Notes: a model not told the origin generated them from the sequence alone. A stretch of 64,000 nucleotides of DNA from an uncultured Paracoccaceae bacterium (GCA_947498985.1 CANMMF010000003.1:248001-312000), one strand, 5' to 3'; shown: positions 1 through 8,766, counted from the first letter of the stretch. Numbers and translations: made by a program.

Positions 1-472
1 AAGCGGCCAGCCCGACGGCGGGATCGATGACCATGCGGATCAGGCTCTCGGGGTCTTCTTCGGCCAGATCCTCGATCTCCATGCCGCCATGGCCGGAGGC
101 CACGATCATGATCCGCTCGGACTTGCGGTCGAGAACGAAGCCCAGGTAAAGCTCCCGCGCGATGTCGGAGGCCTCCTCGACCCAGAGCCGGTCCACACGC
201 TTGCCCGCGGCGTCGGTCTGCTTGGTGACAATCGATTTGCCCAGCAGGTCTGCTGCGAAGGCGCGTGTGTCGGCCTCGCCCTCGCAGAGCCGGACGCCAC
301 CGGCCTCGCCACGCCCGCCGGAATGCACCTGCGCCTTCACCACGCAGCGCGCGCCGCCCAGCTCACGGTTGCGAAACGCCGCCTGTTCGGGTGAGAAGGC
401 GAGCCCGCCGCGTGGGACGGGGACGCCGAATGATGCCAGGATTTCCTTGGCCTGATGCTCGTGAATATCCAC
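1..472 (-). CDS. mtkA: malate--CoA ligase (malate thiokinase) beta subunit, partial
   Basis: The first 157 codons of an ATP-grasp succinyl-CoA-synthetase-beta-like protein; the 3' part lies beyond the left window edge. The N-terminus MDIHEHQAKEILASFGVPVP is characteristic of the SucC/MtkA family, followed by VVKAQVHSGGRGEAGG of the nucleotide-grasp fold. The start is GTG at 472, preceded by a strong GGGAGG ribosome site. It is the third gene of a leftward set after sgaA and mcl (22 nt after mcl). That neighbourhood favours malate thiokinase, which makes malyl-CoA for cleavage by Mcl, over TCA-cycle succinyl-CoA synthetase. The alpha subunit mtkB is expected just outside the window. The MtkA-versus-SucC choice rests on context. 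Confidence 0.85.
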   Translation of the reverse strand, partial: MDIHEHQAKEILASFGVPVPRGGLAFSPEQAAFRNRELGGARCVVKAQVHSGGRGEAGGVRLCEGEADTRAFAADLLGKSIVTKQTDAAGKRVDRLWVEEASDIARELYLGFVLDRKSERIMIVASGHGGMEIEDLAEEDPESLIRMVIDPAVGLAA

Positions 473-494
473 GGTTTTTCCTCCCGTTACGCGC

Positions 495-1448
495 CTATTC
501 GGCGGCGACCGTGCGGGCCGCGATGGCGTTGGCGGTGTCGATCACGTTGCGCGCCATCTTTTCGCTGGCCGCGTCGATCATCTTGCCGTCGAGGCTGGCC
601 GCCCCCTTGCCCGCGGCTTCGGCGCTGCGCAGCTCTTCGATGATGCGGCGCGCCTTGTCGATTTCGGCATCCGGCGGGCTGAACACCTCGTTGGCCATGT
701 CGATCTGGCTGGGATGGATCGCCCATTTGCCCTCGCAGCCAAGCGCCGCGGCGCGCCGCGCACCGGCGATATAGCCGTCGGGATCGCTGAAATCGCCAAA
801 CGGCCCGTCGATGGCGCGCAGCCCGTAGGCGCGGCAGGCAATGACCATCCGGCTGATCGAGGCGTGCCACTGATCGCCCGGATAGTCAGGGTTCAGCCCG
901 CCGATATTGGTGGTCCGGGCGCGCATGCTGGCGGCGTAATCGGCCACACCGAAATGCAGCGCCTCGAGCCGCCCGCCGAACTGCGCGATGGCCTCCACAT
1001 TGGCCATGCCGAGCGCGGTTTCGATCAGCGCCTCGAGCGCGACGCGGGATTTCAGACCGCCCGCCTGCTCGGCCTGGTTGACCATCGCCTCGACCATGTA
1101 GAGATCCGCAGGCACGCCGACCTTGGGCACCAGAAGCGTGTGCACGCGGTCCCCGGCCTGCTCCATCACATCGACCACATCGCGATACATGTATTGCGTG
1201 TCGAGCCCGTTGATCCGCACCGAAACGGTCTTGCCCCTGGCGGCCCAGTCGATATCGTTCAGGGCCTGGATCGCGTTCTTGCGGGCCTGCACCTTTTCAG
1301 GCGGCGCCACCGCGTCCTCGAGATCGAGAAAGACGAAATCGGCAGCGCTGTCGGCGGCCTTGTCGATCATCGCGGGGTTCGACGCAGGCACCGCAAGCTC
1401 GGAGCGTTGCAGGCGCTGTTTGCGCAGGGGATGAAGCGTGTGGGACAT
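495..1448 (-). CDS. mcl: L-malyl-CoA/beta-methylmalyl-CoA lyase
   Basis: 317 aa, the usual length of Mcl1-type lyases of the HpcH/HpaI-CitE aldolase family. These enzymes reversibly cleave malyl-CoA to acetyl-CoA and glyoxylate, and in related bacteria beta-methylmalyl-CoA to propionyl-CoA and glyoxylate. The family signature DLEDAVAPPEK lies at residues 42-52, with the conserved segment ALIETALGMANVEAIA mid-protein. The ATG at 1448 has GGAG upstream. It lies between sgaA and mtkA in the same direction, the arrangement of serine-cycle/ethylmalonyl-CoA pathway genes. Whether it also acts as citramalyl-CoA lyase cannot be judged from sequence. Confidence 0.9.
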   Translation of the reverse strand: MSHTLHPLRKQRLQRSELAVPASNPAMIDKAADSAADFVFLDLEDAVAPPEKVQARKNAIQALNDIDWAARGKTVSVRINGLDTQYMYRDVVDVMEQAGDRVHTLLVPKVGVPADLYMVEAMVNQAEQAGGLKSRVALEALIETALGMANVEAIAQFGGRLEALHFGVADYAASMRARTTNIGGLNPDYPGDQWHASISRMVIACRAYGLRAIDGPFGDFSDPDGYIAGARRAAALGCEGKWAIHPSQIDMANEVFSPPDAEIDKARRIIEELRSAEAAGKGAASLDGKMIDAASEKMARNVIDTANAIAARTVAAE

Positions 1449-1496
1449 ATCTGGTCTCCGTCGGAAAGGGGGAGGGCTGCAGGCTGGCGCGGGCGG

Positions 1497-2699
1497 TTAT
1501 TCCGCCGCGATCCGCAGCATCGGCTGGGCCTGCGCGGCATTGGCATACCAGGCCTGTGCCGCGCCCACGCCCGATCCCAGCTGCAACGGCACGCCGGCCC
1601 GGTAAAGCGCCATTTCGGCGATCGACAGGGCGGTGAGGCACATGCCTTCGTTGAGATCGCCCAGATGGCCGATGCGGAACACCTTGCCCACCAACGGGCC
1701 CAAACCGCTGCCGAATGAGGTGTTGAATTCCTCATAGGCGATGCGCAGCACGTCGCGGGCGTCGATACCCTCCGGCACGCGAATGGCAGAGACCGTGTCG
1801 GAATAGAGCGACCGGTCTTCGGCGACCAGCGACAACCCCCAGGCTGCGATCCCGCGGCGCACACCCTCGGCCAGCCGGTGATGGCGGGCAATGACCGCGT
1901 CCAGCCCCTCGGTGGCAATCCGGTCGAGCGACTGGCGCAGCCCGTGGAAGAGCTGCGTCGGCGGCGTGTAGGGGAAATAGCCGTCCGCGTTCATCTTCAG
2001 CATGTCCGAAAACTCGAAATAGGCGCGGCGCATGGTGGCGGTCTTCGACGCCTCCAGCGCCTTTTCACTGACCCCCAGAATGCCCAGACCCGCGGGCAGC
2101 ATCAGGCCTTTCTGACTGCCGGTCACAACCAGGTCGACCTCCCAGGCCTCCATCTGGAAATCGAGCGAGCCTATCGAGGACACACCGTCCACAAAGAGCA
2201 GCGCGTCGTGGAAATTCTCATCCAGCACGCGGCGGATCGCGGCGACGTCAGAGGCGACACCGGTGGCGGTCTCGTTGTGGGTGACAAAGACCGCCTTGAT
2301 CTCGTCATGGCAGTCCTTGCCGAGCCGGGCGGAGAACGCCTCCACCGGCACACCCGCGCCCCAGGCCACATCGATCACCTCGACATCGAGACCCAGCCGC
2401 TGCGCCATCTCGACCCAGAGGCCGGAGAACTGGCCGTGGCGCGCCATCAGCACCTTGTCGCCGGGGTTGAGCGTGTTGGTGATCGCCGCCTCCCACGCGC
2501 CGGAGCCCGAGCCGGGAAAGAACATGACCGTTCCGGTTGTGCTGCGCAGGACCGATTTCATGCCCTCGAACAGCCCGAGGGTCAGCGCGCCGAAATCCGG
2601 CGCGCGCATGTCCTGCATCGGCACGTTCATCGCCTGGCGCACCGCTTCGGGCACGTTGGTCGGGCCGGGAATGAAAAGATGTGTCTGACCGGTTTGCAC
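1497..2699 (-). CDS. sgaA: serine--glyoxylate aminotransferase
   Basis: Class V PLP-dependent aminotransferase, 400 aa, that moves the amino group of serine to glyoxylate, giving hydroxypyruvate and glycine. The N-terminal HLFIPGPTNVPEAVRQAMN is the family hallmark. The PLP-binding lysine is about residue 197 in VVTGSQKGLML. I place the start at GTG 2699, because GAGGAGG (2707-2713) sits 7 nt upstream; the in-frame ATG at 2723 lies before that ribosome site and would add 8 residues. First gene of the sgaA-mcl-mtkA unit, divergent from the ScfR-type regulator. Function is well supported by the downstream malyl-CoA genes, which generate or consume glyoxylate. Confidence 0.88.
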   Translation of the reverse strand: MQTGQTHLFIPGPTNVPEAVRQAMNVPMQDMRAPDFGALTLGLFEGMKSVLRSTTGTVMFFPGSGSGAWEAAITNTLNPGDKVLMARHGQFSGLWVEMAQRLGLDVEVIDVAWGAGVPVEAFSARLGKDCHDEIKAVFVTHNETATGVASDVAAIRRVLDENFHDALLFVDGVSSIGSLDFQMEAWEVDLVVTGSQKGLMLPAGLGILGVSEKALEASKTATMRRAYFEFSDMLKMNADGYFPYTPPTQLFHGLRQSLDRIATEGLDAVIARHHRLAEGVRRGIAAWGLSLVAEDRSLYSDTVSAIRVPEGIDARDVLRIAYEEFNTSFGSGLGPLVGKVFRIGHLGDLNEGMCLTALSIAEMALYRAGVPLQLGSGVGAAQAWYANAAQAQPMLRIAAE

Positions 2700-2770
2700 G
2701 TGACGTCCTCCTCGTTTGGCCATTGCCTAACACCCGTTAACCCGATGCTGCAAAGGCAACCGGGTCCTGC

Positions 2771-2816
2771 TGTGAATGCGAAACTTCACAAAACACAGAT
2801 CTTGTGAATTTGTGAA
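2771..2816. promoter_or_regulatory. candidate operator with repeated TGTGAA/TTCACA half-sites
   Basis: The 137-bp divergent region between sgaA and the XRE regulator contains four copies of one hexamer: TGTGAA at 2771-2776, TTCACA at 2785-2790, TGTGAA at 2803-2808 and TGTGAA at 2811-2816. TTCACAA (2785-2791) and TTGTGAA (2802-2808) form an inverted pair, and TTGTGAA 2802-2808 and 2810-2816 form a direct pair. Regulators of the RamB/PccR family bind paired palindromic motifs. The site is therefore a plausible operator for the adjacent regulator, controlling itself and the sgaA operon. This is inference from position and repetition. Confidence 0.5.
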
Positions 2817-2836
2817 TTTCCGGGTACACCGTTTTC

Positions 2837-4240
2837 ATGAAAACCTTCATCGGACCCCGTCTGAGGCGGCTGCGGCGCGAGGCAAAGCAGACACAGGCCG
2901 AAATGGCCAAGACCCTCGGCATCAGCAATTCCTACGTGAACATGCTGGAAAAGAACGAACGCAGCGTGTCGGTGTCGGTGCTGCTGCGGCTGTTCGAGGC
3001 CTACGGGGTCGACTGGCGCGAGATCGCAGATGAAGACGACGCGGCGACGCTGACCAACCTGCGCACGGCGTTCCAGGATCCGCTCTTTGACGGACAAAGC
3101 CCCGATCTCACGCAGCTGCGTGCGCTGATGTCGCACGCGCCCGATGTGGCGCAAAGCTTCCTGCAGTTGCACCATGCCTATCGCACGGTGACGGATCGCC
3201 TTTTGGTTGTGGGCAACGCCAGCGAGACCGATCTCAACATCCTGCGCGCCTCTCCCGAGGCGGTGGTGCATGACTTCTTTCGCGACAACCGCAATCACTT
3301 CCCCGAGCTCGAAGCGGCCGCCGCGGGGTTCTGGGAAGGCGAGCGGCTGGACAATGACGAGGTCTATGCCGCCCTCAAGCGCCGTCTCAAGGACAGGCTG
3401 GGGCTCACCACCCGCGTGGTGCCGGTGGCCGAGATGCCCGAGACACTGCGCGAGTATGACGACTACAATCGCGAGGTGCGCCTGTCCGAAGGGCTCGACC
3501 ACCCCAACCGGGTCTTTCAGCTGGCCCACACCATCGGGCTTATCGAACAGCGCGAGGTGATCGACGGCATTCTGTCGCGCATCGATCTCGATGAGCCTGC
3601 CGGGCTCAACCGGTGCCGGGTGGAGCTGGCCAATTACTTCGCCGCCTCGGTCCTGATGCCCTATGAGGCGTTTCTGAAAGAGGCGCTGGCCAGCAAATAC
3701 GACTTTGCGCATCTGTCCTTGCGCTTCGGCGTGAGTTTCGAGCAGGCCTGCCACCGCGCCACCACCTTGCAGCGGGATGCGGCACAGGGTGTGCCGCTGT
3801 TTTTCCTGCGGATCGACAAGGCGGGCAACGTGACCAAGCGCTTCAATTCCACAGGGTTTCAGCTGGCCGAATATGGCGGCGCCTGTCCCCGGCTGGACGT
3901 GCATACCTGCTTTCGAAGCCCCGGCAGCGTGGTGTCGCAACTGGTGGAAATGCCCGATGGCGGGCGTTTTTTCGTGTTCTCCAGAACCGTGGACCGACCC
4001 CGCTTCACGCGGCATTCGAAAGACAAGCGGCTGGTCGTTGCCCTGGGCTGCAGCGTCGAACATCTCGACGCGATCGGCTATGCGGAGGGCCTGCTCCGCG
4101 GCACCCAGAAGGCCACCGAGGTGGGCATCAACTGCCGCATCTGCCCGCGCGCCAATTGCGACCAGCGCGCGCATAACGCGATGATCCTCAACGAGCCGGT
4201 CGATATACGCCGCCGCGGCGCGACGCGCTACGCGACCTGA
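2837..4240 (+). CDS. XRE-family short-chain acyl-CoA type transcriptional regulator (ScfR/RamB/PccR-like)
   Basis: 467 aa. Residues 9-65 are an XRE helix-turn-helix (TQAEMAKTLGISNSYVNMLE). They are followed by an ImmA/IrrE-like middle region and a C-terminal domain with two cysteine groups, CPRLDVHTC and CRICPRANC (about residue 433 on). This architecture belongs to regulators such as RamB (glyoxylate cycle) and PccR (propionyl-CoA carboxylase), which respond to acyl-CoA or C2/C3 metabolites. It is divergent from sgaA-mcl-mtkA, so it probably controls that operon. No Shine-Dalgarno is visible before ATG 2837, and a leaderless transcript is possible. The ligand is unknown. Confidence 0.82.
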   Translation: MKTFIGPRLRRLRREAKQTQAEMAKTLGISNSYVNMLEKNERSVSVSVLLRLFEAYGVDWREIADEDDAATLTNLRTAFQDPLFDGQSPDLTQLRALMSHAPDVAQSFLQLHHAYRTVTDRLLVVGNASETDLNILRASPEAVVHDFFRDNRNHFPELEAAAAGFWEGERLDNDEVYAALKRRLKDRLGLTTRVVPVAEMPETLREYDDYNREVRLSEGLDHPNRVFQLAHTIGLIEQREVIDGILSRIDLDEPAGLNRCRVELANYFAASVLMPYEAFLKEALASKYDFAHLSLRFGVSFEQACHRATTLQRDAAQGVPLFFLRIDKAGNVTKRFNSTGFQLAEYGGACPRLDVHTCFRSPGSVVSQLVEMPDGGRFFVFSRTVDRPRFTRHSKDKRLVVALGCSVEHLDAIGYAEGLLRGTQKATEVGINCRICPRANCDQRAHNAMILNEPVDIRRRGATRYAT

Positions 4241-4276
4241 CCGGCCCTGTTCCAGGGGCTGCCCTGGTCTGCCGGT
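4240..4276 (+). terminator. compound stem-loop downstream of the XRE regulator
   Basis: ACCGGC (4240-4245) pairs with GCCGGT (4271-4276), enclosing a second perfect stem CCAGGG (4252-4257)/CCCTGG (4262-4267) with loop GCTG. It starts at the stop codon. There is no T-run, so it may be a weak terminator or an RNA-stabilising structure. Confidence 0.4.
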
Positions 4277-4402
4277 TACCGGGATCGTGAGAATTGTTAT
4301 TGAATTTTAGGTAGATAGCGGCTGCAATGATGCCGGTTTTCACCGATTGTTTCCGATCTGACGTCAATCTTTCTGCGACTTTTCCGAGCAGAGAGTTGTA
4401 CA

Positions 4403-6265
4403 GTGCCGACACTCCCCACACCGTTTGCCAGTTTCGGTCACACCGGTCATGCCGGTCTTTTCGGGGGCAATATTCTTGCCCCGCGCACGCCCATGGAGGG
4501 GCCCGGAAGTTACGCGGAAGCGGTGGAGGCGCTGGGCGTCACCACGCTGCGCTATCCCGGCGGGTCGCTGACGGAATATTTCTTTGACCTCTCCAATCCC
4601 GATGCCGACACCGCGCGCCATGCGCTGACCGGCGAGGTCAAGGAGTTCATGCCGATCTCCGACATCATGGCGCATTCGGCAGAGACCGGGCGCCCGGTGG
4701 CCATCGTGATCCCGACCCGCGACCAGATCTCGGAACGCTATGACGACAACGGCGACAGGCTGCCGGCCATCGAAGAGGACGTGTTGCGCGAGTTCGTGCG
4801 CGACGTGGTCGGCGGCGTCTATGGCCGGGGGGAGGTGGCGGCCTTCGAGATTGGCAATGAATACTGGGGCTCCGGTGGCATGACCGCAGCGGAGTACGGG
4901 CGGGTCGCGGCCGAAATGACCGGCATCATCGACAGCGAGCTGACCCGCCTCGCGCAGATGTTTCCGGAGGCCAATGACATAGAGATCGTGGTCCAGATGG
5001 GCACCAATTTCGGGTCCTCCTCGCTCGATGAGGCTTATGCGGGCATGGGTCCGCAGGACATCGCCGCCGATCTTGAGGCCACCTATGATATCGAGCTGCG
5101 CCCCGGTGCGGTGCTGGCCAGCGGCTTTGTCGACTGGTCGGAGGTCAATAACGAGATCATCCTCGCGCGGCTGGAGGAAAGCGGCGCTCTGGCCCAGGTC
5201 GACGGGGTTGCGGCGCATATCTACTCGCGCGCGCCGGTGCTCGAACACACCCGCTATTTCCATCTCGACCAGATCGAGGATACCTGGCTCGAGGACCGTC
5301 CGGATCTCGAAGTGCATGTGACCGAATGGAACCAGCGCTCCGGCACCGCCGCCTTCGACCGGTCGGAGGATTACGGGCTATACCAGGCGCAGGAAATGCT
5401 CGAGATGGTCGAGGAATACATGCGCGCGGGCGTGGATCAGGCGCAGGTCTGGCCGCTGATCCAGAACACCCCCTCGACGCTCAGCGTGGGGCGCAGCTAC
5501 GAATCGAGCACTCCGGCGGGCGAGATGTTTGCGCTGATGTCAGAAAACCTGCCCGGCATGCGCATGCTGGATTTTGCACCGGCAGACGATCGCGAGGGCG
5601 AGTTCGAGGCCCGCTCGATGGACGTGCACGGATTTGCCGATGGCCGGGACATGCTGCTCTACGTGCGCTCCAACACCCGAGAGAAGGTCATTCAGAAAGA
5701 GCTGGAGCTGTCGAACCTTGTCGAGGATGTGGGCGCGGTGGAGATTTCGGTGCTGGGCGTGGCGCAGGGGCAGGCACCGGGCGATTCCCGCTCCGAGGCG
5801 GTGGTCGAGCGCGCGGATGCCGAGGATCTGTATGTCGACGGCATGCTGGAGACGATCCTCGCACCGGGCGAGATCATGCAGGTGCGCCTGATCGACGTGA
5901 CCCCGACCCGCGCTTTCGAGCCGGTCTTTGCAGCCACCGCGCGGGAGCCCGCGCCGAAGACCGTGCCGACGAACCCGCCCGAGCCGGAACTGGACGATGT
6001 CGAGATCGACCTGCCCGATTTCCCGGGGCTGATCCGCCTGGTGGGCGACCGCGGATCGGATGGCGGCAAGGGAGGCGGCGGAAACGGCAATGGTGGCGGC
6101 GGCGGCGGTCAGATCGACGGGCTCGAGCTGATATTGTCGCTGATGCGAAACGGATCGGGATCCGGCGCGTTCCGTGAAATGGAAGATGCCGGTCGGGAAT
6201 ACACAGACGAGGATGACGATGACCGCGGCGGCGGCAGCGTGCCGGGCTGGCTGAGCGCGGTTTAG
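4403..6265 (+). CDS. clan GH-A-like glycoside hydrolase domain protein with Gly-rich tail
   Basis: 620 aa. The first ~370 residues look like a (beta/alpha)8 glycosidase: LRYPGGSLTEYFFD near residue 50, EIGNEYWG with a candidate acid/base Glu at about residue 153, and HVTEWNQR with a candidate nucleophile Glu at about residue 307. This pattern resembles alpha-L-arabinofuranosidase-like GH families. A beta-sandwich-like segment follows, then a Pro/Glu/Asp linker and a Gly-rich stretch (about 556-575). No signal peptide and no RTX nonapeptides are visible, so any export would need a C-terminal type I signal, which is not evident. The GTG start at 4403 is the earliest in frame that fits. It has no operon partners. 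The substrate is unknown. Confidence 0.55.
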   Translation: MPTLPTPFASFGHTGHAGLFGGNILAPRTPMEGPGSYAEAVEALGVTTLRYPGGSLTEYFFDLSNPDADTARHALTGEVKEFMPISDIMAHSAETGRPVAIVIPTRDQISERYDDNGDRLPAIEEDVLREFVRDVVGGVYGRGEVAAFEIGNEYWGSGGMTAAEYGRVAAEMTGIIDSELTRLAQMFPEANDIEIVVQMGTNFGSSSLDEAYAGMGPQDIAADLEATYDIELRPGAVLASGFVDWSEVNNEIILARLEESGALAQVDGVAAHIYSRAPVLEHTRYFHLDQIEDTWLEDRPDLEVHVTEWNQRSGTAAFDRSEDYGLYQAQEMLEMVEEYMRAGVDQAQVWPLIQNTPSTLSVGRSYESSTPAGEMFALMSENLPGMRMLDFAPADDREGEFEARSMDVHGFADGRDMLLYVRSNTREKVIQKELELSNLVEDVGAVEISVLGVAQGQAPGDSRSEAVVERADAEDLYVDGMLETILAPGEIMQVRLIDVTPTRAFEPVFAATAREPAPKTVPTNPPEPELDDVEIDLPDFPGLIRLVGDRGSDGGKGGGGNGNGGGGGGQIDGLELILSLMRNGSGSGAFREMEDAGREYTDEDDDDRGGGSVPGWLSAV

Positions 6266-6268
6266 GCC

Positions 6269-6295
6269 GACGCGACGGCGCGCGGTGGTCGCGTC
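6269..6295 (+). terminator. perfect 8-bp stem-loop after the GH-like gene
   Basis: GACGCGAC (6269-6276) and GTCGCGTC (6288-6295) form a perfect stem with an 11-nt loop, starting 4 nt after the stop codon. No U-tract follows. The rest of the gap to 6477 contains an AT-rich stretch (6370-6415), possibly a promoter for the next gene. Confidence 0.45.
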
Positions 6296-6477
6296 TGAGG
6301 TATGCCTTGATCAGGATGGTTCCGCCGAAGCGTGCCCGAAACCTGCCTGACGCGCGCCACTTTCTGACGCAGCTACGTCATTTTCGACAAATTTGCCCCA
6401 ATTTTGCCCAATTTGGCGCGTAGCAACCGGCGCAGACAATCGCGGGTGGGGCGTTCGTGACGGTCAAGGAGCATCTG

Positions 6478-6885
6478 ATGCTGCGTACACTCTGCCTTTC
6501 TTCTGTCCTGGCGCTGGCCGGGCTTGCCACTGCGGCGAGCGCGGAAGAACACTATGTCCTGATGATGGGAGAGGGGTATTTCCCCGATGTCGTGCATCCC
6601 GCGCTCGGGGACACGATCCGGTTCATCAACATCTCCGACGTGCCGATGGCCGCCACCGCCAGCGATGACAGCTGGAGCACGGGTCTGCTGTTGCCGGAGG
6701 CGGAATATGTGCTGTCCGTGACCGACGGCATGCAGCAGAGCTTTGCCAACACGCTGGGTGCGGAGGCGGCTGGCGCGGAGGACGGGTTTGTCGCGGACGC
6801 CAGCGTCGGCGGGCTGCTGGACTATCTCAACGCCGCCAACACCACCACCAATCTCGCCACCGGGGATGCGTTCGTTTACAACTGA
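6478..6885 (+). CDS. small secreted protein, possible degenerate cupredoxin fold
   Basis: 135 aa from ATG 6478, chosen because AAGGAG lies 6 nt upstream; an in-frame GTG/ATG further upstream precedes that site. Residues 1-22 are a clear Sec signal peptide ending in AASA. The mature part begins EEHYVLMMGEGYFPDVVHPALGD, followed by DTIRFINIS, reminiscent of the first strands of periplasmic plastocyanin-like copper proteins ('P..GDTIRF.N'). However, the Cys and C-terminal His/Met copper ligands are absent. It stands alone between the GH-like gene and a convergent SRAP gene. Function unknown; conserved exported protein is the safe call. Confidence 0.6.
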   Translation: MLRTLCLSSVLALAGLATAASAEEHYVLMMGEGYFPDVVHPALGDTIRFINISDVPMAATASDDSWSTGLLLPEAEYVLSVTDGMQQSFANTLGAEAAGAEDGFVADASVGGLLDYLNAANTTTNLATGDAFVYN

Positions 6886-6901
6886 GCCGGGCTTGCGCCT
6901 T

Positions 6902-7564
6902 TCACGCCAAGGGCTCGATCAACCCCGCGCCGCTGGCGCGGTTCGAGTTCACCTCGGTGCCGACACGATGAAACGCCAGCGCCTCTTCGGGCGCGGGCGT
7001 CATCAGCGTCGCGGCACCATGCCCGTCTTCGCCCAGCCATTTCGCCCAGGACCCGGGCGCGAGGATGACCGGCATGCGGTGGTGGATCTGCGACACGGCC
7101 GTGTTGGCGGCACAGGTCACAATGGCGCAGCTGCGATGGGCCTCGCCGTCCCGCTCCCAATCCTGCCAGATCCCGGCAAACGCAAGCGGCCCTTCGGCGC
7201 CGGGGTGGATGTACCAGGGCAGGCGTTTTCCATCCGCGTCCTTGGTCCATTCGTAAAACCCCGTGGCCGGGATCAGGCAGCGGCGATCTCTGGCAGCCGA
7301 TTTGAAGGCGGGTTTCTCGGCGATGGTTTCGGCCCGCGCGTTGATGAGCAGCGGGCCACCGTTGGTGGCCTTGTACCAATGCGGCAGAAACCCCCAGCGC
7401 ATCGGGGCGAGACGACGGCTTCCGTCTTCGGACCGGATGGTGGCGACCTGGTTGGTGGGGCAGATATTGAAGTTGGGCCCGTCCGGCAGATCATTGGCGG
7501 GCACCGCGTCAAAAAGCTGCGCCATGGCGTCGGGGGGCAGGGTCAGAGCGAACCGTCCACACAT
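6902..7564 (-). CDS. SRAP domain protein (SOS response-associated peptidase, YedK/HMCES family)
   Basis: 220 aa starting MCGRFALT. Cys2, exposed after Met removal, is the residue that forms thiazolidine crosslinks to abasic sites in single-stranded DNA. I chose this Met at 7564 because an N-terminal Cys is obligatory, although the frame is open further upstream. Family motifs NICPTNQV, FYEWTKD (catalytic Glu) and IHHRMPVIL (active-site His) are present. The ATG overlaps the stop of the preceding methyltransferase gene by one base (TGATG), so the two are translationally coupled. The role is abasic-site protection during replication, by family knowledge. Confidence 0.9.
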   Translation of the reverse strand: MCGRFALTLPPDAMAQLFDAVPANDLPDGPNFNICPTNQVATIRSEDGSRRLAPMRWGFLPHWYKATNGGPLLINARAETIAEKPAFKSAARDRRCLIPATGFYEWTKDADGKRLPWYIHPGAEGPLAFAGIWQDWERDGEAHRSCAIVTCAANTAVSQIHHRMPVILAPGSWAKWLGEDGHGAATLMTPAPEEALAFHRVGTEVNSNRASGAGLIEPLA

Positions 7565-8766
7565 CAGCCGCCGCGCCCCGGCAGCGCGGAGTAGAGCATG
7601 AGCCCCCAATCCACCAGATCCCGCTCAACCCGCCCCCAGAGCGCGCCGAAGGCCAGCGGATCAAGCCTTGTGGCGGCGGCGATCTGCGCCAGACTGCGGC
7701 GGCCGTCGATTGCGGCGAGCAGCGGGGCGGCGTCCTTGGCAAGCCGCAGCACTGTCTGCGCCTCCTTCATGCGGATCGGGATCGGCTTGCCTTGTGCCAC
7801 CGCCTGCGCCAGCGCAGGCGCTGTCACGCCGCGAAGATGCGGCACCAGGTTACGGTTGGTGCCGCGTGCGGGTTTGCGCTGGTCATCGGCGGGCACCGCG
7901 TAGGCGATGTGCATCCGGATCGTGCCGCGCAGTTTTTCGGCCACGGCGGCTGCGGTGGCCTCGCTCATGCCCTGGGGGCGCTCGGTCAGGCGGCCGAGAT
8001 CGTAGAGCGCGGGGGTTGCGAACCCCTGCAGCCGCCAGCCGCTGTCGGCAAGCACCTCCAGAAGCGCCGGGACGTCATAGGCGCGGTCCTGCCCGTGCAG
8101 CAGCAGATCGTAGAACCCGGCATCCGAGGCATGGTGGTCGGTCAGGTTGCCATTGGCGCGAAACGGGTGGGTCTCGGGCAGGGCGGCCACGATCTTGCGC
8201 GCGCGGGCCAGACGCTCCTGCGGCGGGAGCCCGTCAAACAGCGCGCCAAACGCCTCCTGCAGCGGGTAGACGCCGGAGCGGCCATAGGGGGCGTAGACCA
8301 TGAAGCCCATGCCGCCCCCCGGCGCCAGCGCATCGCGCAGAGCGGCAAACCCCGCACCGGGGTCGGGCAGATGGTGCAGCACGCCGCAGCAATCAATGTA
8401 GTCGAACGGGCCGAAATCGGCGGCATCGAGCAATGAGCCGGTGTGAAAGCGGATGGAGCTCAGCCCGCGCGCCGTGGCCCGCGCCTCGGCCACCGCACGA
8501 GAGGCCTGGCTGAGGTCGAGATAGGTGATCTGATGCGGCACGCCCGCGGTTGCGAGCACCTGCGCCAGCTGGATCAGCCCGTCGCCGGTTCCGCCGCCGG
8601 CGACCAGCGCGGTGAAGGGCCGCGACCAGTCCCGCCTGCCTTCGAAGAGCCAGTGATCGATCTCCAGCGGATGGGAGGGCGATCCGGTGATCAGGCGGCG
8701 GGCCTCGTCGGCGGGATCGCGTTCGGGATAGGGATAGGCTTCGTATTGTTCGCTGACGCTGACCAT
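7564..8766 (-). CDS. class I SAM-dependent methyltransferase with C-terminal winged-helix-like tail
   Basis: 400 aa from ATG 8766 (MVSVSEQYEAYPYPERDP); an upstream in-frame Met at 8802 would add 12 residues. Motif I is LVAGGGTGDGLIQLA (about residues 54-68), motif II includes ITYLDLS, and motif IV-V is IDCCGVLHHLPDP, typical of SAM methyltransferases of the UbiE/Ubie-like fold. The last ~90 residues (DGRRSLAQIAAAT...) look like a PqqD/winged-helix-type module. The substrate is unknown. It is coupled to the SRAP gene downstream by a 1-bp overlap. Upstream lies the duplicated repeat region. Confidence 0.75.
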   Translation of the reverse strand: MVSVSEQYEAYPYPERDPADEARRLITGSPSHPLEIDHWLFEGRRDWSRPFTALVAGGGTGDGLIQLAQVLATAGVPHQITYLDLSQASRAVAEARATARGLSSIRFHTGSLLDAADFGPFDYIDCCGVLHHLPDPGAGFAALRDALAPGGGMGFMVYAPYGRSGVYPLQEAFGALFDGLPPQERLARARKIVAALPETHPFRANGNLTDHHASDAGFYDLLLHGQDRAYDVPALLEVLADSGWRLQGFATPALYDLGRLTERPQGMSEATAAAVAEKLRGTIRMHIAYAVPADDQRKPARGTNRNLVPHLRGVTAPALAQAVAQGKPIPIRMKEAQTVLRLAKDAAPLLAAIDGRRSLAQIAAATRLDPLAFGALWGRVERDLVDWGLMLYSALPGRGG

